A DNA stretch of 64,000 nucleotides, taken from Anthonomus grandis grandis (lineage: Eukaryota; Arthropoda; Insecta; Coleoptera; Curculionidae). The DNA is taken from assembly GCF_022605725.1 (NCBI RefSeq), contig NC_065549.1, forward strand, positions 40,749,690-40,813,689, written 5' to 3'. Positions 44,662-55,577 of this stretch are shown here, one piece after another (the stretch's first letter is position 1; each line of letters opens with the position of its first letter). Both the position numbers and the translations under genes were made by a program. Under the pieces are notes generated by a model that did no database searches, had not been told where the DNA came from, and saw nothing but the letters and a program-made list of their open reading frames with translations.

Positions 44662-46304
44662 TGTTCCTCTCTCAGTATCTTGTGGCAAAACCAAATTTGT
44701 TTAAAATATTACGAAAGCCCAAGGGGAGATTATAACACCAGCCAAATCTTTTTCATGGACAAACAATGCTGCTCTTAACGATTTTCCTAATTTTTTAAAC
44801 CCAGTCGAACCTCCAAATAATATTTCTCTTTTGAATCTATTTAAACTATTTTTTGACAATGATGTTTTACATCTCTTGCATCTCTATACTATTAATTATT
44901 GCAGCCAAAATAACCGTCCTGCAGATATAAGCGTTGATGAAATACAGTGCTTCATTGGTATTTTGATGATTAGTGGCTACGTTAGAGTACCAAAATGATT
45001 TATGTATTGGGAGACTGCTAACGACTCTCATAATGAATTAGTTGCTTCCACAATGTCTCGTGATAGATTTACATATATAATGAAAAACATTTATTGCTGC
45101 GATAATAATGATCTCGATAAAAATGATAAATTTTCTAAAATGAAGCCTCTCTTCAATGCTTTAAATCAGCGTTTTATGTTATTTTCTCCAAATGAAGAAA
45201 ATTACTGTATTGATGTGGCTATGTTCCCTTATTATGGGCATCATCCAACCAAGCAGTTTATACGCAGAAAATCTATTCGCTGGGGCTACAAATTTTGGGT
45301 GGGATCAACCAGACTAGGTTATGTAGCTTGGTTTGAACCATATCAGTTCATCGGTTCATTTATTCAGCAGCCTGCTCAATCCTATAAAGACTTGGGATCA
45401 GGCCCTGGTGTAATTTTACGATTTGCTGATGCTTTATATACATCAAAAGTAAACTTTTTAAATTTTCATTTTTACTTTGATAATTTTTTTGCAAGCCTTC
45501 CATTATTGGACGTACTCACTTAGAGAGGTGTAAAAGCTACAGGTACTGTTAAAGAAAATAGGCTTGATTTATGTCCTATACCATCATCAAAGATTTTAAA
45601 AAAGTCTGAAAGGGGCAAATTTGAAAGCTCCTATGGTATGTCTAATGCTTCCAAAATATTTGTATGTAAGTGGAATGACAATAATGTTGTATCTATAGCT
45701 AGTAATGCATGTTCCTCTGAGCCTGTTCGGCAAGTAAAACGATATTCTCAGAAAGAAAAAAAGATAATACTAGTTGATCAACCAGATTTGATTAAAAGCT
45801 ATAATGCAAACATAAGTTGATCAGTCTGATCAAAACATAGGACTATATAGAATCTCAATCCGAGGAAAGAAATGGTAGTTTCCTCTTCTTTCTCACTGTA
45901 TTGATATGGCTGTACAGAATGCATGGCAGATTCACCGACTCCAAGGGGGGAAAATGGATCAACTTACATTCCGAAGAGCAATTGCCACTAATTTCCTGGA
46001 AACATATAAGAGACCTTTAAAAAGGGGACGTCGAAGATTATCAAATAATGCCCAGGCCTACTCTCGATATGATGGATTTGACCATCTATATATCAAGAGA
46101 AGCAAACAAAATGTGGCAAGTGTCACAAGAAAGTGCAGTTTAGATGCGATAAATGTGACATCGGGCTGTATCCCAAGGATTGCTTTAAGGAGTACCATAC
46201 TGTATAACATAAGTACATACTATAGAATATTTTGTCTTGATAAATGATTTAAAAAGTTTTACTTGTATTATTAGTACCCCATATTACTAGCGACCTTTTA
46301 AAAG

Positions 46305-47095
46305 TTTTTTGAAAAAAATTCTGGTTTAAAAAAATGTGATAAAATAAAAATGATTTAATTTGATTCGTAGGAACTATAATCAACCAATTTTGACAAAAAT
46401 TTTAATTTTTTCTTTTCAAAAATTAATTTCGTAATGTCTGGGGAATTAAATATTTATACTTGCTAAGTGAGTATGATATAATTAAACTTAACTTATTTAA
46501 ACAAATAATCAATATTACCACTAGGTGGTCTGTAAATGCACATAATGCAACAATTCTTAAACACATCTGCTGAGCATTCAAAATGACGTTCGACTGATTG
46601 TGCATTAATATGTTTTTCAGAAAATGAGTCGCATATCAACGACCGCCGTGTATCGAATTTTGTCTCCAGTAACTAAATATAATTTGATAATTATTCATAT
46701 ACAATTGTAGAATGCATTAAGTTTATTCCTGCAAAGCCAATGTTCTGTCAGACCTTCAAAATCCTGCAATAAATCTACTTTGTTGAAGACGCTCTGGATG
46801 TTTAAATGCAGTAAATTATATAATATGCTATTATTACCTTCCGTGACATCATATGAACAGTTACCTACAACTCCTGATTATACATCCTGTTTATGGGTGG
46901 GGCATCTTCTGGAAAATTTTTTGATCATAATTTTTCTTCTGAAAAATAAAACGTCGTACTGCAGCGCCTCGTGGCCATAGATCCGGATTGAAAACGTCTT
47001 ATTTAAAAAATATTATATTTTAACAATGCCTGGAATTTATATATTTAAATTATTGTTATAGATATTTAAAAATCAAGAACATTTCTCCAAAGTAA
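46305..47095. other. AT-rich DNA after the piggyBac element
   Basis: No supported gene. A frame at 46780-46980 is open but lacks motifs. Confidence 0.45.
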
Positions 47096-47099
47096 GTGA

Positions 47100-47535
47100 T
47101 TGTAATAAATATAATGTTAGATGTAAGGATGCACTTTATTTGCCAAAATTAAATTTGTTTATTCTAAAAAGACTCTGTTTTATGAAGGAATTAGCTTATT
47201 TAATCTACTCTCTGCTTCGCTAAAATAAATAGATAACTTTAACATATTTAAAAATAGACTAAAACGTCTTATTATAAGTTCTGTTGTCTATGATATCAAC
47301 GAATTTAGCAACATGCTGAAAGTGACTCCTGCCTAGTCAGCGTCTGTACTTTGTTTGTACTGTTTGTTGGTACTTTTGTGGTTATTATAGTTTCTAAGTT
47401 TTAGATGTGTGTAATTAGGATTTTTTTTTTGATAATAGTTTTACTTTCTTATATAAGTTAATTGGGATTATCGGTTTCTTATTCTATTCTATATGTAGTA
47501 TCAAATGACCAAATAAATCAGTAATCAGTAATCAC
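47100..47535 (+). pseudogene. LINE 3' end with a heptamer tail
   Basis: The frame near 47170-47280 reads TLFYEGISLFNLLSASLK and, after a stop, NFNIFKNRLKRLI. This is the last conserved block of CR1/L2-like ORF2 proteins (a YKG-x-x-xFN-x-LP block followed by FKK-x-LK). The 3' UTR ends with AATAAATCAGTAATCAGTAATC at 47513-47533, that is, a polyadenylation-like signal and a (CAGTAAT)n tail. This tail differs from the ATT and TTTGAN tails elsewhere in the window, so it represents another family. Confidence 0.65.
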
Positions 47536-47539
47536 TTAA

Positions 47540-48480
47540 GTATTTAATATGGGATACCTCTTGCTGAGCCTTATTTATATTTTCAAGCTTATTTTGATCA
47601 AACCCAGGTCTATTTGCATTTTTATGCAAAAAGCTATATATTGGGATTTTTCTATATTGAAGGTTAATTTAAAAGTATCTAAAAAGTTCTTAATCATTGT
47701 AAAACCGGTCTTTAGTTTTAGACGTGCTTCTCGCATGAAATATCACCACAGTGTCATCAGCATATACAAGCCTAGATACTTGATTTCTGTAACTTCTTCT
47801 ATTCATAAACTATTCGACTCTCGAGTTTTTTCACCAAAAATTTATTTTTTTCAAAATCAAACTAACTATACCAGCGGCTTGTTTCCATCACTTACATCAC
47901 GAAAAGACCGGTTTATGATGGGATTCGAGCAGAACTAACTGAATGAGAGCACTTTCAAAATTCCGAAAAAGTAATTTTTTGACGTGGTTTTTGAGTTCCG
48001 ATTTATTTTCCTCCGATTTATATACAATAATTCCATCGATGTTTAGAAGCATAATTATCAATATCAATTATTTTCAAAGTCTACCTTTAAAAATAAATGA
48101 ATTTTGTTTTGCTTGAATTAAGGACTAACTGATTCTGCTCACACCACTTTTGCGACTGTAGAGCTTGCAAGATCTAAGGCTATTTGACAGTTCTTGTGAG
48201 ATATGATGATTTATTAATGACATGATTTATAATCGGCATACCGGGCTAGTACTGTATATGGCTCACCGAAAAGTGGTACTACCGGTATCTACGTTTATGC
48301 GATTGGAATGTATAATTGACAAAACCGTTTATGTCACCCTTAATCTCAACTGAATCATAAGTCTCAGCCATAACTGACTGAGGCCTGTGGCTCAGAAATG
48401 ACTTGATCCAATTAATTTCTTTGCTTTTTAATCCCGCAGAAGTCAGAACTTTAATAAGACGGTCATGATTTATCATATTT
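47540..48480 (-). pseudogene. LINE reverse-transcriptase fragments, minus strand
   Basis: From 48476 the minus strand reads MINHDRLIKVLTSAGLKS, WIKSFLSHRPQSVMAE, the block before the GVPQGS motif. HISQELSNSLRS and then QKWCEQNQLVLNSSKTKF follow near 48215-48085, the block after YADD. Further along, LVYADDTVVIFHARS lies near 47785-47740, then LILNIEKSQYIAF near 47680. The order implies either two overlapping copies or an internal rearrangement, because YADD appears after the NSSKT block. All pieces are broken by stops. Confidence 0.65.
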
Positions 48481-48489
48481 TTTCTCGCA

Positions 48490-49010
48490 ACACTTAAAAA
48501 GAGGTTTTATAATTTCGTTTTTTAAACAGCTGGGAAAAACTCTCTTTTCAAAACATAAATTTATAATAAAGGTTAAGACTGGAGATATTTCTTTGCTCAT
48601 ATGTTTAAGAGTCATCCCAGCCCGGAGACGTTTTACTTTTTAACTTTTTTATTTGATTTTTTTTTCTATAGTAGTCATTAAATAAAAATACTAAAGTATT
48701 GTTAACAATGGGAATGTCATGTTGAAATGAAGATTCAGTTTTTATCCTACATGCCATTATCTAGATCTTCCTTATTGTTTATACGATGTTTTTATGGTTA
48801 CAATATTTAGCTAATTATATCTAGAATAATCCTATAACCCAAATGCTTCGAAACGCTAATGCCATTATTCACGATTAATCTGTGGGATCCTCATTATTCC
48901 GTGTCATAATACAATATTCTTCATATCAGTCTATAAACATGTTTTTTATTTTTGAAAACGGTCCCCATATCAAACATTACCCGACATATCTTACCCGTTA
49001 CCTCAATTTC
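48490..49010. other. AT-rich DNA without recognised genes
   Basis: No motif was found. Confidence 0.5.
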
Positions 49011-49014
49011 CTCT

Positions 49015-49530
49015 TACGGCGCAGTATAAATCAATTTGCGGCTGTCAAAAATAATGAAGCTTCCGTTCCCAGTTCCCATATTCCTTGTCTTTCGAGGGCA
49101 TGAAGGGGGTGAAGGCTCTCCCCACAATCCACACCCCGCACCCCGCACCCTCTTCGCAGACACGAGACTCGGGAGGGAGCAATTAGCGCTCGGCCACCTG
49201 CGACCCCCAGTGACACGCGTCCCGTAGCTTTTGTTTCGTTTCAACTGTTCAACTGTCTCTCTCCTTCTCTTTCTCTATTGTCAGCAATAGCGCGGCGCCC
49301 ATGGCCTGCCGGATCGAGCGCGAAACGTCACGCCGCTTCTTTTGTTTTCTCCCGTTGCCTCGTTCATTTGTCGAACCGTTTTTTGTTTTAAGGATTTTGA
49401 GAGGACAAATGGGCTCCGACGATTTTTTTTCTACATCTACGCCAAGTTTTTGTATGTTTTTGATTGACGGCTTTAAGGGGACTTTTTCCGTTTGGGTTTT
49501 GTTCAATAATTCATTATCTTTGTAGGAAGA
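49015..49530. promoter_or_regulatory. GC-rich, CG-containing island; possible promoter or 5' exon
   Basis: This patch is far richer in G, C and CG steps than the surrounding DNA, especially 49080-49230 and 49285-49330. It contains a TATAAAT at 49024-49030 and an ATG in good context at 49301 (GCGCCCATGG) that opens a 74-codon frame. Frames are open on both strands, as is common in GC-rich DNA, and none shows a known domain. It may be the promoter and first exon of a host gene, but no Inr/DPE pair at correct spacing was found. Confidence 0.35.
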
Positions 49531-49579
49531 TATCTCTTTTGTGAGTAATTTAAGTCAATGCCTACTTTCATTTAATATT

Positions 49580-50016
49580 AAATACTAAAATTTAAATTAT
49601 TTGTTTTATTAAGGGATTTTATTCGCCATAGAGCGTAGCAGTTAGAAAAGAACAGCTTAAAACAATCAATGATAGAATTTACATCTTTGCTTTTATCTGT
49701 GAGACCTTTATTTTCTTGCAAGATATTGCATGTTCTGGATTTTCTCGTTTTATGTGCAACAGTATACCAAGTACGTTTATCAACATCGTACGACTGTTTA
49801 TTGCTCACTGGTTCGTCTTCTAATGGATCAGGTATTTGTTCTTCTTCTAATTCTTGAAATGAAAGATTGCCGTCATGTATCTCAGGCTCTTCATTCGAGG
49901 TGTCCTCCTAAATGCCTGTTCCAAAGGTATTTCGGTTTTGCACTCGTCATCTGAAGAATGCATCAATATTTCGTAGAGTTCCTTGTCGGATAAATCCTTA
50001 TTTTTAGACCACATGG
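49580..50016 (-). pseudogene. piggyBac-type transposase N-terminal fragment
   Basis: The minus strand begins MWSKNKDLSDKELYEILMHS at ATG 50014, then SSDDECKTEIPLEQAF. After a frameshift near 49900 it reads NEEPEIHDGNLSFQELEEEQ, then KRTWYTVAHKTRKSRTCNIL near 49780, and SKDVNSIIDCFKLFFSN. This is the acidic N-terminus and the first conserved block (W, then RTR, then NI, then FF) of piggyBac-like transposases. The catalytic DDE domain is missing because the similarity stops near 49600. It is the third piggyBac-derived fragment in the window. Confidence 0.7.
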
Positions 50017-50231
50017 CACTTTACTATTTATGATTAAAAAATAAAATAACCTTCTTACAGTTACGTTCGACAGTAAACTGAACAACAAAGCAATAAATTG
50101 AAAATATACGCAACTTATCTTGAATTTTAGCATATACCTATTTATCCCAAAACGGGGTCTTCGTTGACCCATCCATCATTTTTTGAAGAAAAAGTTAGTT
50201 TTTTCTTAAATTTTTATCAAATAAAGCATTG

Positions 50232-50794
50232 TTATGATAAAATTTGGGAATTCATGACAAATTCTAACCGTGTATTGTAATCCCTCGGTTTTAATTCCTG
50301 CACTAACTGTATCTTATATGCATGCAGATACAAGTCTTTGGTCAAAATGTTATGTAAAGATGATCTTTTGAGAGTAGTCATCTGACTTCGCTTCCGTACA
50401 GATAAGGTTGGATTCTCTCTGACTGATTGACGTACTCGTTCGATGTTTTCTGCACTTCTTACGATTTGTGGGCGGCCTGGATTATGAATTTTCACTGTGG
50501 ATCCAGTAGCTTCAAACATTCTGATCCATTTTCTAATAACATCAGAGCTAGGTGATAATTGAATATAATGTAATTGGTAATGAGCGCTATATAGACGGCG
50601 TGCTGTTACGAATGAATTATTGTTTTGGTAAAATGCACGTACACAAAAAGCGCGTTGCTCTCCGGTAAACGGCTTCATTGCAACTGAAATTCCTTGAACC
50701 CGTTTACATTTTGACTCCCACCGTAAGAGGTGGCGTTGCCAAGCCTGAGATTAAATGCACAAATAAAGTGCTGATACCCTATTTGGACACCTTG
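50232..50794 (-). pseudogene. Tc1/mariner transposase N-terminal fragment with terminal repeat
   Basis: ATG 50678 opens a frame of 148 codons. Its MKPFTGEQRAFCVRAFYQNN start, VIRKWIRMFEATGSTVKIHN, PGRPQIVRSAENIERVRQSV and the later HNILTKDLYLHAYKIQLVQE blocks are a paired helix-turn-helix DNA-binding domain. The order (EQR, then W-x-x-x-FE-x-TGS, then GRPR) is typical of a mariner-like group common in insects. The catalytic domain is absent. Upstream of the start, a terminal-repeat-like CAAGGTGTCCAAATAGGG is followed by TA at 50795-50796. The element therefore begins at 50794 on the minus strand and is 3'-truncated near 50230. Confidence 0.8.
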
Positions 50795-50879
50795 TATAAC
50801 ATGGTATGGTGGAAGACAACAAACAACAGACAACTATATCAAGAATGTGCAGGATACAAAAACTGTCAGCATGTCTGTG

Positions 50880-51790
50880 AGTCACATGGGCCATGAAATT
50901 AACCCTAACAGGTTGATGGCATGGAGGCTGTTTAAAGACCGATAAATATGGCTATACAAGAGGAGGCAGCAAGGAGAGCACTCTTTATCAACAGGTAAGA
51001 AAACCTAAGGGCGTGCAACCTTACGGGTTATCTGGCAATCCTGATGGGATATAATGGATATTACTCAGGTGGGCAACCATATGAACTCTGTATACTGTTT
51101 CAGTAGGAAATACAGGGTCCTCTTTTCTACAATATTTTGGGTGCTCCAACCCAAGGAGGAATACGGTTAAGATATTCTCGAATAGCTAATTGGTTCGTAG
51201 AGCCTTAAGCAGCTATACATATAAGTTCAGATTACTACTGAAATGCTACAGCAGAATCAATGACCTGGCGACTTGAAGGGCATGTCTCTGATCTGAGTAC
51301 CAGGACATGATGGGTACGCTGTGAATAAACTGGCGGACATCTACGCAAAAAAAGGGCTGAAGGAAACTTCATTATATCCACCCTCATCTTTTAAATTTTA
51401 CAAAGGTTCGGTAACGGGGATATTGGTATGGCATTAATGAGTTGGTTAACTTTAAAAAGTTGCTGAGCTTCGACGCTGGGAGAGCGTCGTTGGACGTTGG
51501 TAGGGGTGCTTACACCTGCAGCGGCCACCTATTGGCTTATCCGACATAATATGTATCTGCAGATTCTGGATTGGTTAAGAAGAGGAGTCGCCGGAACACG
51601 TAATTGCTAATTGTAAAGCACTGGGCCACAAATTTCTACACAAAGATACATTGAGTGAAGAGGATCTGCTGATTGTCCATCCTAGTTCACAAACGCCTCT
51701 AATATTTAGGAATGGGAGAAGCCCAATAGAACAGCAGCGAGTCACTCTGGGCTAGACTCTATTAAATTACAGTACATCAAATCCGAAATT
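50880..51790 (+). pseudogene. LINE C-terminal RNase H and zinc-finger remnant
   Basis: Near 51280-51355 the plus strand reads MSLI, a stop or frame break, VPGHDGYAVNKLADIYAKKG. This is the His/Asp end of an RNase H domain (WVPGH-x-G-x-x-GN-x-x-AD). Further on, ICRFW, EEESPEHVIANCKALGHKFL and DTLSEEDLL (51555-51675) follow. They match the C-terminal cysteine/histidine region of Jockey/I/R1-type ORF2 proteins. The part 50900-51250 is too decayed to assign. Stops and frameshifts are frequent. Confidence 0.6.
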
Positions 51791-51794
51791 TAAC

Positions 51795-53100
51795 CATTTC
51801 AATATAAGCCAAGAGTCTTGCAGTATTACCTACTATCCTATAATAATCACTTTTATAAAGGTTGACACTTCTTTTATTACATATAGCTTATCCAGAACAA
51901 CTAGTTTTGACTAATACATCTGATAATGTTATCTAAATTGAAAAGAAATTGTGTTATGCCTTCCACAAATATGCCTCATTTGCTATATACGCTCACAAAG
52001 GGCACTAAATTACCCAACTTCAAAAGACTATTATCTACCCCTCATGACAAATGCATCGCCACACTCTCTCTTTTTATCTCCTAACCGCATTTAATTCAAA
52101 ATATTTTCTAATTGAAACTTCAAAGAGATGCAGATTGATAAAGTGTATTTATTTTTGGGACTGTTTACTTCGGATGCTTTGATACTTATTTTTTTAATTA
52201 TTGAATCAATATCAAGCGTATAAATAGTTTGTTTTTTAATACAAATGGTTTTGCCCAACTAACACCACAACAACAATTTTTATTCATAAAATCTTTTAAA
52301 ACCAGTTATATATAAAATCTAACCATAATGGCCAGCGGAAATTCTCAGCTACCGGTTTGCCCAGTATGCCGAATATACAACTTATTCATGCTCAAAACTC
52401 ATGGGGTTGGAGGGTGGAATTAAGGGGAACGAAAGCCCATTTAATGTAAATTTTGTCATGAAAATGTCGAAAATAACTGCGACAATGGCACCAGATAATT
52501 TACGATCATCGCTTTCTGATTGTGGGGTGTTTAAAGTCAAGGAAATGGGGAGCCGAATGTCACGAGGGAATCTTAATCACCGCACGGGAATAAAACTATT
52601 TATTTCAGATAAGTGTATAAAACTCCGGGGTATTTAAAGCCGTTTAAAATTAGCCTATAATATATGGTGTTGCCAGTAAATTCAAATATCAGAGATTTTG
52701 CATACTGTCTTTGGACAGAAATATACTGCACTCGCAATTTAAAGTAATGAAGTCACAAAAATAGTTATTAAGCAATTTTCCCCCTAATGAATATTAATAA
52801 TAGAGCCAGAAGTCTTCTCTAATGCCCGTTGCATTAATTTTCGGAAGAGGGCGGGGTCGAGTTAGTCACCCGTGCCATTTATACTTCGCATTATTTATAA
52901 TTAACATTTCCAAGCCCTCTTTAGATGTAGGAATGCTTTAAGGAGATTTTTTTATTTACATTCACAAATTGCATTAAAAATTGTTCTCGTTACTGTTTCT
53001 CAGTACAAAAGTCATAAATAAAAAGCATCGTTGCTAAGAAGTAAATAAATATACTTATCTGCTTCTTGGCAATGTTGTGTCCCTGATAGGACAGATCAGT
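51795..53100. other. No supported gene; two less AT-rich patches
   Basis: The patches at about 52320-52640 and 52800-52900 are less AT-rich and non-repetitive. They may be conserved non-coding DNA or UTR. The open frames through them show no domain. Confidence 0.35.
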
Positions 53101-53114
53101 TAGGTTAGGAATGT

Positions 53115-53590
53115 TTGTATGTTCCTAAATTTGAGGAAGTACTCCAGGAATGTTTGTTTAAAAATATTTTGCCACTGCAAACGTTAATGGAACAGATTGC
53201 GTATTACAATCAACAACATGGTCTTAAAATTAACGTAAAGAAAACTGAAAAAATGATGATGATCAAAAGAGACATAAATGATGATCATCTATATGTCAAC
53301 GGAACTCGAACTTCTATTTTATGGTATCGTGTAGATTCGTGAACACCTCACAGAAGCCAGTACTAAAAATCTAAAGCATTTGAGTTGTGGCTATATAAAA
53401 TCATACTTAGAATACCATGGGCACAACTCCTATATTACAAACTGAATAGTAGTTCCAAGAAGAATGAAAAAACTTCTAAAAGTTATGTACATCATTAAAA
53501 AAAGAAAATCTTAGGTGTGTGACGTCTAATTATGCATGAAGCGCATTGGATCTTGCAGGGTCCTGAAACCAAAAGCCTCTAGGTGTTGGG
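53115..53590 (+). pseudogene. LINE reverse-transcriptase C-terminal fragment
   Basis: The frame at 53115-53342 includes YYNQQHGLKINVKKTEKMMM and LYVNGTR, the conserved LKIN-x-x-KTK and VNG blocks that follow YADD. After a frame change it reads FELWLYKIILRIPWAQ near 53380-53425 and then KKRK and MHEAHWILQG. This fits the C-terminal FEMW-x-YRRILRI-x-W and ILQGKI region of a common insect endonuclease-reverse transcriptase family, distinct from the CR1-like copies. The clade is not assigned. The 5' part, including YADD, is missing. Confidence 0.65.
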
Positions 53591-53599
53591 AATATCAAC

Positions 53600-54375
53600 A
53601 CCGACTTGACTGATAATTCTTTGGTTTTGATTGATGTAAGTTGCTTTCAGGAATCTTTTTTTTCGAATATTGCTCCTTGCACAAAATCCTTGATTCCATT
53701 CGATGTATATTATGACCATTGGGCCAAACATTTTCTGCTATTCCTGATCTGAAAATCTGTCCTATTTAGGTTCACTTTCGATGCTGCTCGCTTTGTCTTC
53801 CCTATGTATAGTTCTCTATAGTCATAGGGGATAAGGTACACGTAGTTTTTTGTTGGTTTGTCTTCGATACTTAACCTCTTATCTTCGAAGTGAAGGCAGT
53901 CTTGATGTTATATTATGTGGCAATTCTCCTAATTTTCTTCGAAGCTACTTGGCTGTACGGAATCGATAAAAATCATTTAGGATCCCCCGGTTTCTAGAAA
54001 TAGCTTAAAATTCATATGAACTTCTCGTCTTCAAATCAGTATTTCTATAACCTATTAGAATCCTGGTACAAAAAAAGCGGACACTCTATACGTAAATCAA
54101 CATGAATCAGCTGATCCTAAAGAGCCTTAAAATTAAGTTCAAATTTCGCGGGCAGCTTCTCTTCAAAATCCCTTCAGCGCCATCTATGTTCACCTTTAAT
54201 GACGCTAAAAGGGATAGATATATGGAGAATAATTTACTATTGATTTAGTCGTCTCGTTGTGTGTCTCTAGTCATTAATTTTTCTCGCAAACGTCAGCTTG
54301 TCAGTTTGTTATCCGTTGTCGTGATGAATATTTGTTTGTTTCCCAAGGAAACAAACTCTATTTTTCTAAAAGTTC
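53600..54375. other. No supported gene
   Basis: Moderately AT-rich DNA with no motif-bearing frame. Confidence 0.45.
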
Positions 54376-54378
54376 TGC

Positions 54379-55410
54379 TGTAAGTCAAAGTCAAAGTCAA
54401 AGTCAAAAAACTTTATTACCAAAAAAATAGCTATAAATATAATTATAGCTACATGAGAAAATAAAATTGACAATTTCTGGTAAAAGGAACTGCTTCGCGA
54501 TTATATAAAACCGATAGCGCAATTTGCGTGAAACAGGCCTTGAAAACATTATAAATAAACACAAAAAAAAATCCTAATTAACCTAAAAAAGAACAAAACT
54601 AAAACTAAAAAGGGTAGAAACAAAAAATGGCAAAGCAATTTGGCTGGCATGCGACGGAAGGCAACAAGAATAGACAAAAAAGAACCATAAAAGAAAGATT
54701 GGATAGGCCAGCTTATCTTTGGTCTTAGTTGATTTTGCAGTTTATACTACTATGTATCTACTACTAGTCATACTACCAGCACAGATATAACTAGCTAACG
54801 CAAGTTGCGTTAGCTAGTTATATCCGCGCTACCAGGCATCTCGTTGGGAGTCGAGAAGAATTTGCTTAACCTTGGTGTAAAATTTATTAAATGACAAATC
54901 TTTAATATTATTTGGCAAGTTATTCCACATTGTAACTCCGACAACCGAAAATGACTTGTGGAAGTTACTTGTTCTATGTTGAGGTATCCTAAAATTTCCA
55001 ACATTACGAGTATTGTGTAAATGCGAGAGAGTAGCAAATAACTTATTTAAATAAGGGGGTTAACCCGACTTTATTATTTTATATATAAAGGCATATATGT
55101 GTAATTTTCTTCTCCTTTCCATATTTAAAATAGAATTTATGTTTAAATAAGGTGTGATATGCTCCCGATAGGCAGCGCTATAAGAAAATCTTATACAGCT
55201 ATTTTGCAATTTTTGTATAGATCTAGAAAGCTCAGATGTTATAGAATTAGAATATACGATATCACCGTAGTCGAGTAAGGAGAAAATGAGGCTATTGCAG
55301 AGATAATATTTGGTTTTACTCTTTAAGACATTTTTAAAACTGTACAGATTTCTAAGACGCATATAGCCTATATTTAATTTGTTTTTAATGTAAGTCTTTA
55401 GTAATATTGT
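54379..55410 (-). mobile_element. 5'-truncated second copy of the 5.6-10.4 kb LINE family
   Basis: Minus-strand reading starts with YIKNKLNIGYMRLRNLY near 55400. It continues with LIFSLLDYGDIVYSNS, LQNSCIRFSYSAAYREHI and RRRKLHIYAFIYKIIKSG. After a frameshift near 55060 it reads NFRIPQHRTSNF, MWNNLPNNIKDL and LLDSQRDAW. Each block matches the copy at 9580-10090. The 3' UTR holds a long palindrome and ends with AATAAAG followed by a (TTTGAC)n tail, seen as AAAGTC repeats at 54383-54405. Only the last fifth of ORF2 is present. The frame is better preserved than in the first copy. Confidence 0.85.
54778..54830 (-). repeat. Long hairpin just after the LINE stop codon
   Basis: The 20-bp arms GATATAACTAGCTAACGCAA (54784-54803) and TTGCGTTAGCTAGTTATATC (54805-54824) are exact reverse complements around one G. 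The pairing extends outward to 54778 and 54830 with two A.C mismatches on the plus strand, which are G.U in minus-strand RNA. It starts directly after the predicted ORF2 stop of the minus-strand LINE. Confidence 0.9.
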
Positions 55411-55577
55411 CTATCTCCCTGTTGAGGTAAACATGGTTGTTGCATATTGTTACTACACTCCTATACAGGATTTTAATGATTCTCACCTTTGTGGAACTAA
55501 TATTATTGCAGTTGCAGTGTAGATTTTATCCTGTATGTGTGGGTTTACAATAGACTAATGCCCTTAGACATCCATCA

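Larger units (their letters stand above)
42600..46240 (+). pseudogene. piggyBac-type transposase (C-terminal zinc-finger type), split and frameshifted
   Basis: The N-terminal part (42600-42884) has KPLTLHELLIEAENAYIDED, ELDIFPPKTANQY and TDEDSG, then after frame changes NNLPGSQLRTPVEIM. After the LINE, FSWTNNAALNDFPNFL resumes at about 44750, followed by LLNLFKLFFDNDVL. The catalytic domain at 45002-45523 has NYCIDVAMFPYYG (first Asp; the usual Glu after it is Val), then FIRRKSIRWGYKFWV. HFYFDNFFASLP carries the second Asp. The third, DQSDQNIGLYRI, lies in another frame near 45815-45850. The C-terminal cysteine finger KCGKCHKKVQFRCDKCDIGL (46105-46165) is preserved. Stops at 44995 and 45521, a frameshift near 45810, and a W-to-stop change near 45875 make it dead. 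It is a different lineage from the copy at 13-15 kb. Confidence 0.85.
42036..46304 (+). mobile_element. piggyBac-type element interrupted by a LINE
   Basis: A TTAA at 42032-42035 is followed by CCCAAATATTACTAGCGTCC, the CC-start and TTAA target expected of piggyBac. The same sequence appears inverted at 42402-42422 (GGACGCTAGTAATTTG) and again in plus orientation at 46277-46304 (CCCCATATTACTAGCGACC). This fits a terminal repeat with subterminal copies. The matching 3' terminal repeat was not found, so the right limit is provisional. The transposase gene lies in between and is split by a LINE at about 42885-44661. Confidence 0.65.

Noticed and set aside
44536..44778. Poly-Leu frame
   Set aside because: Produced by the (TTA)n tail of the LINE.
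47549..47938. 129-codon plus-strand frame
   Set aside because: It is antisense to a minus-strand LINE RT fragment that has a clear YADD block.
49249..49525. Overlapping frames on both strands in the GC-rich island as genes
   Set aside because: GC-rich DNA has few stops by chance; none of the frames has a recognisable domain. The region is kept only as a possible promoter or exon.
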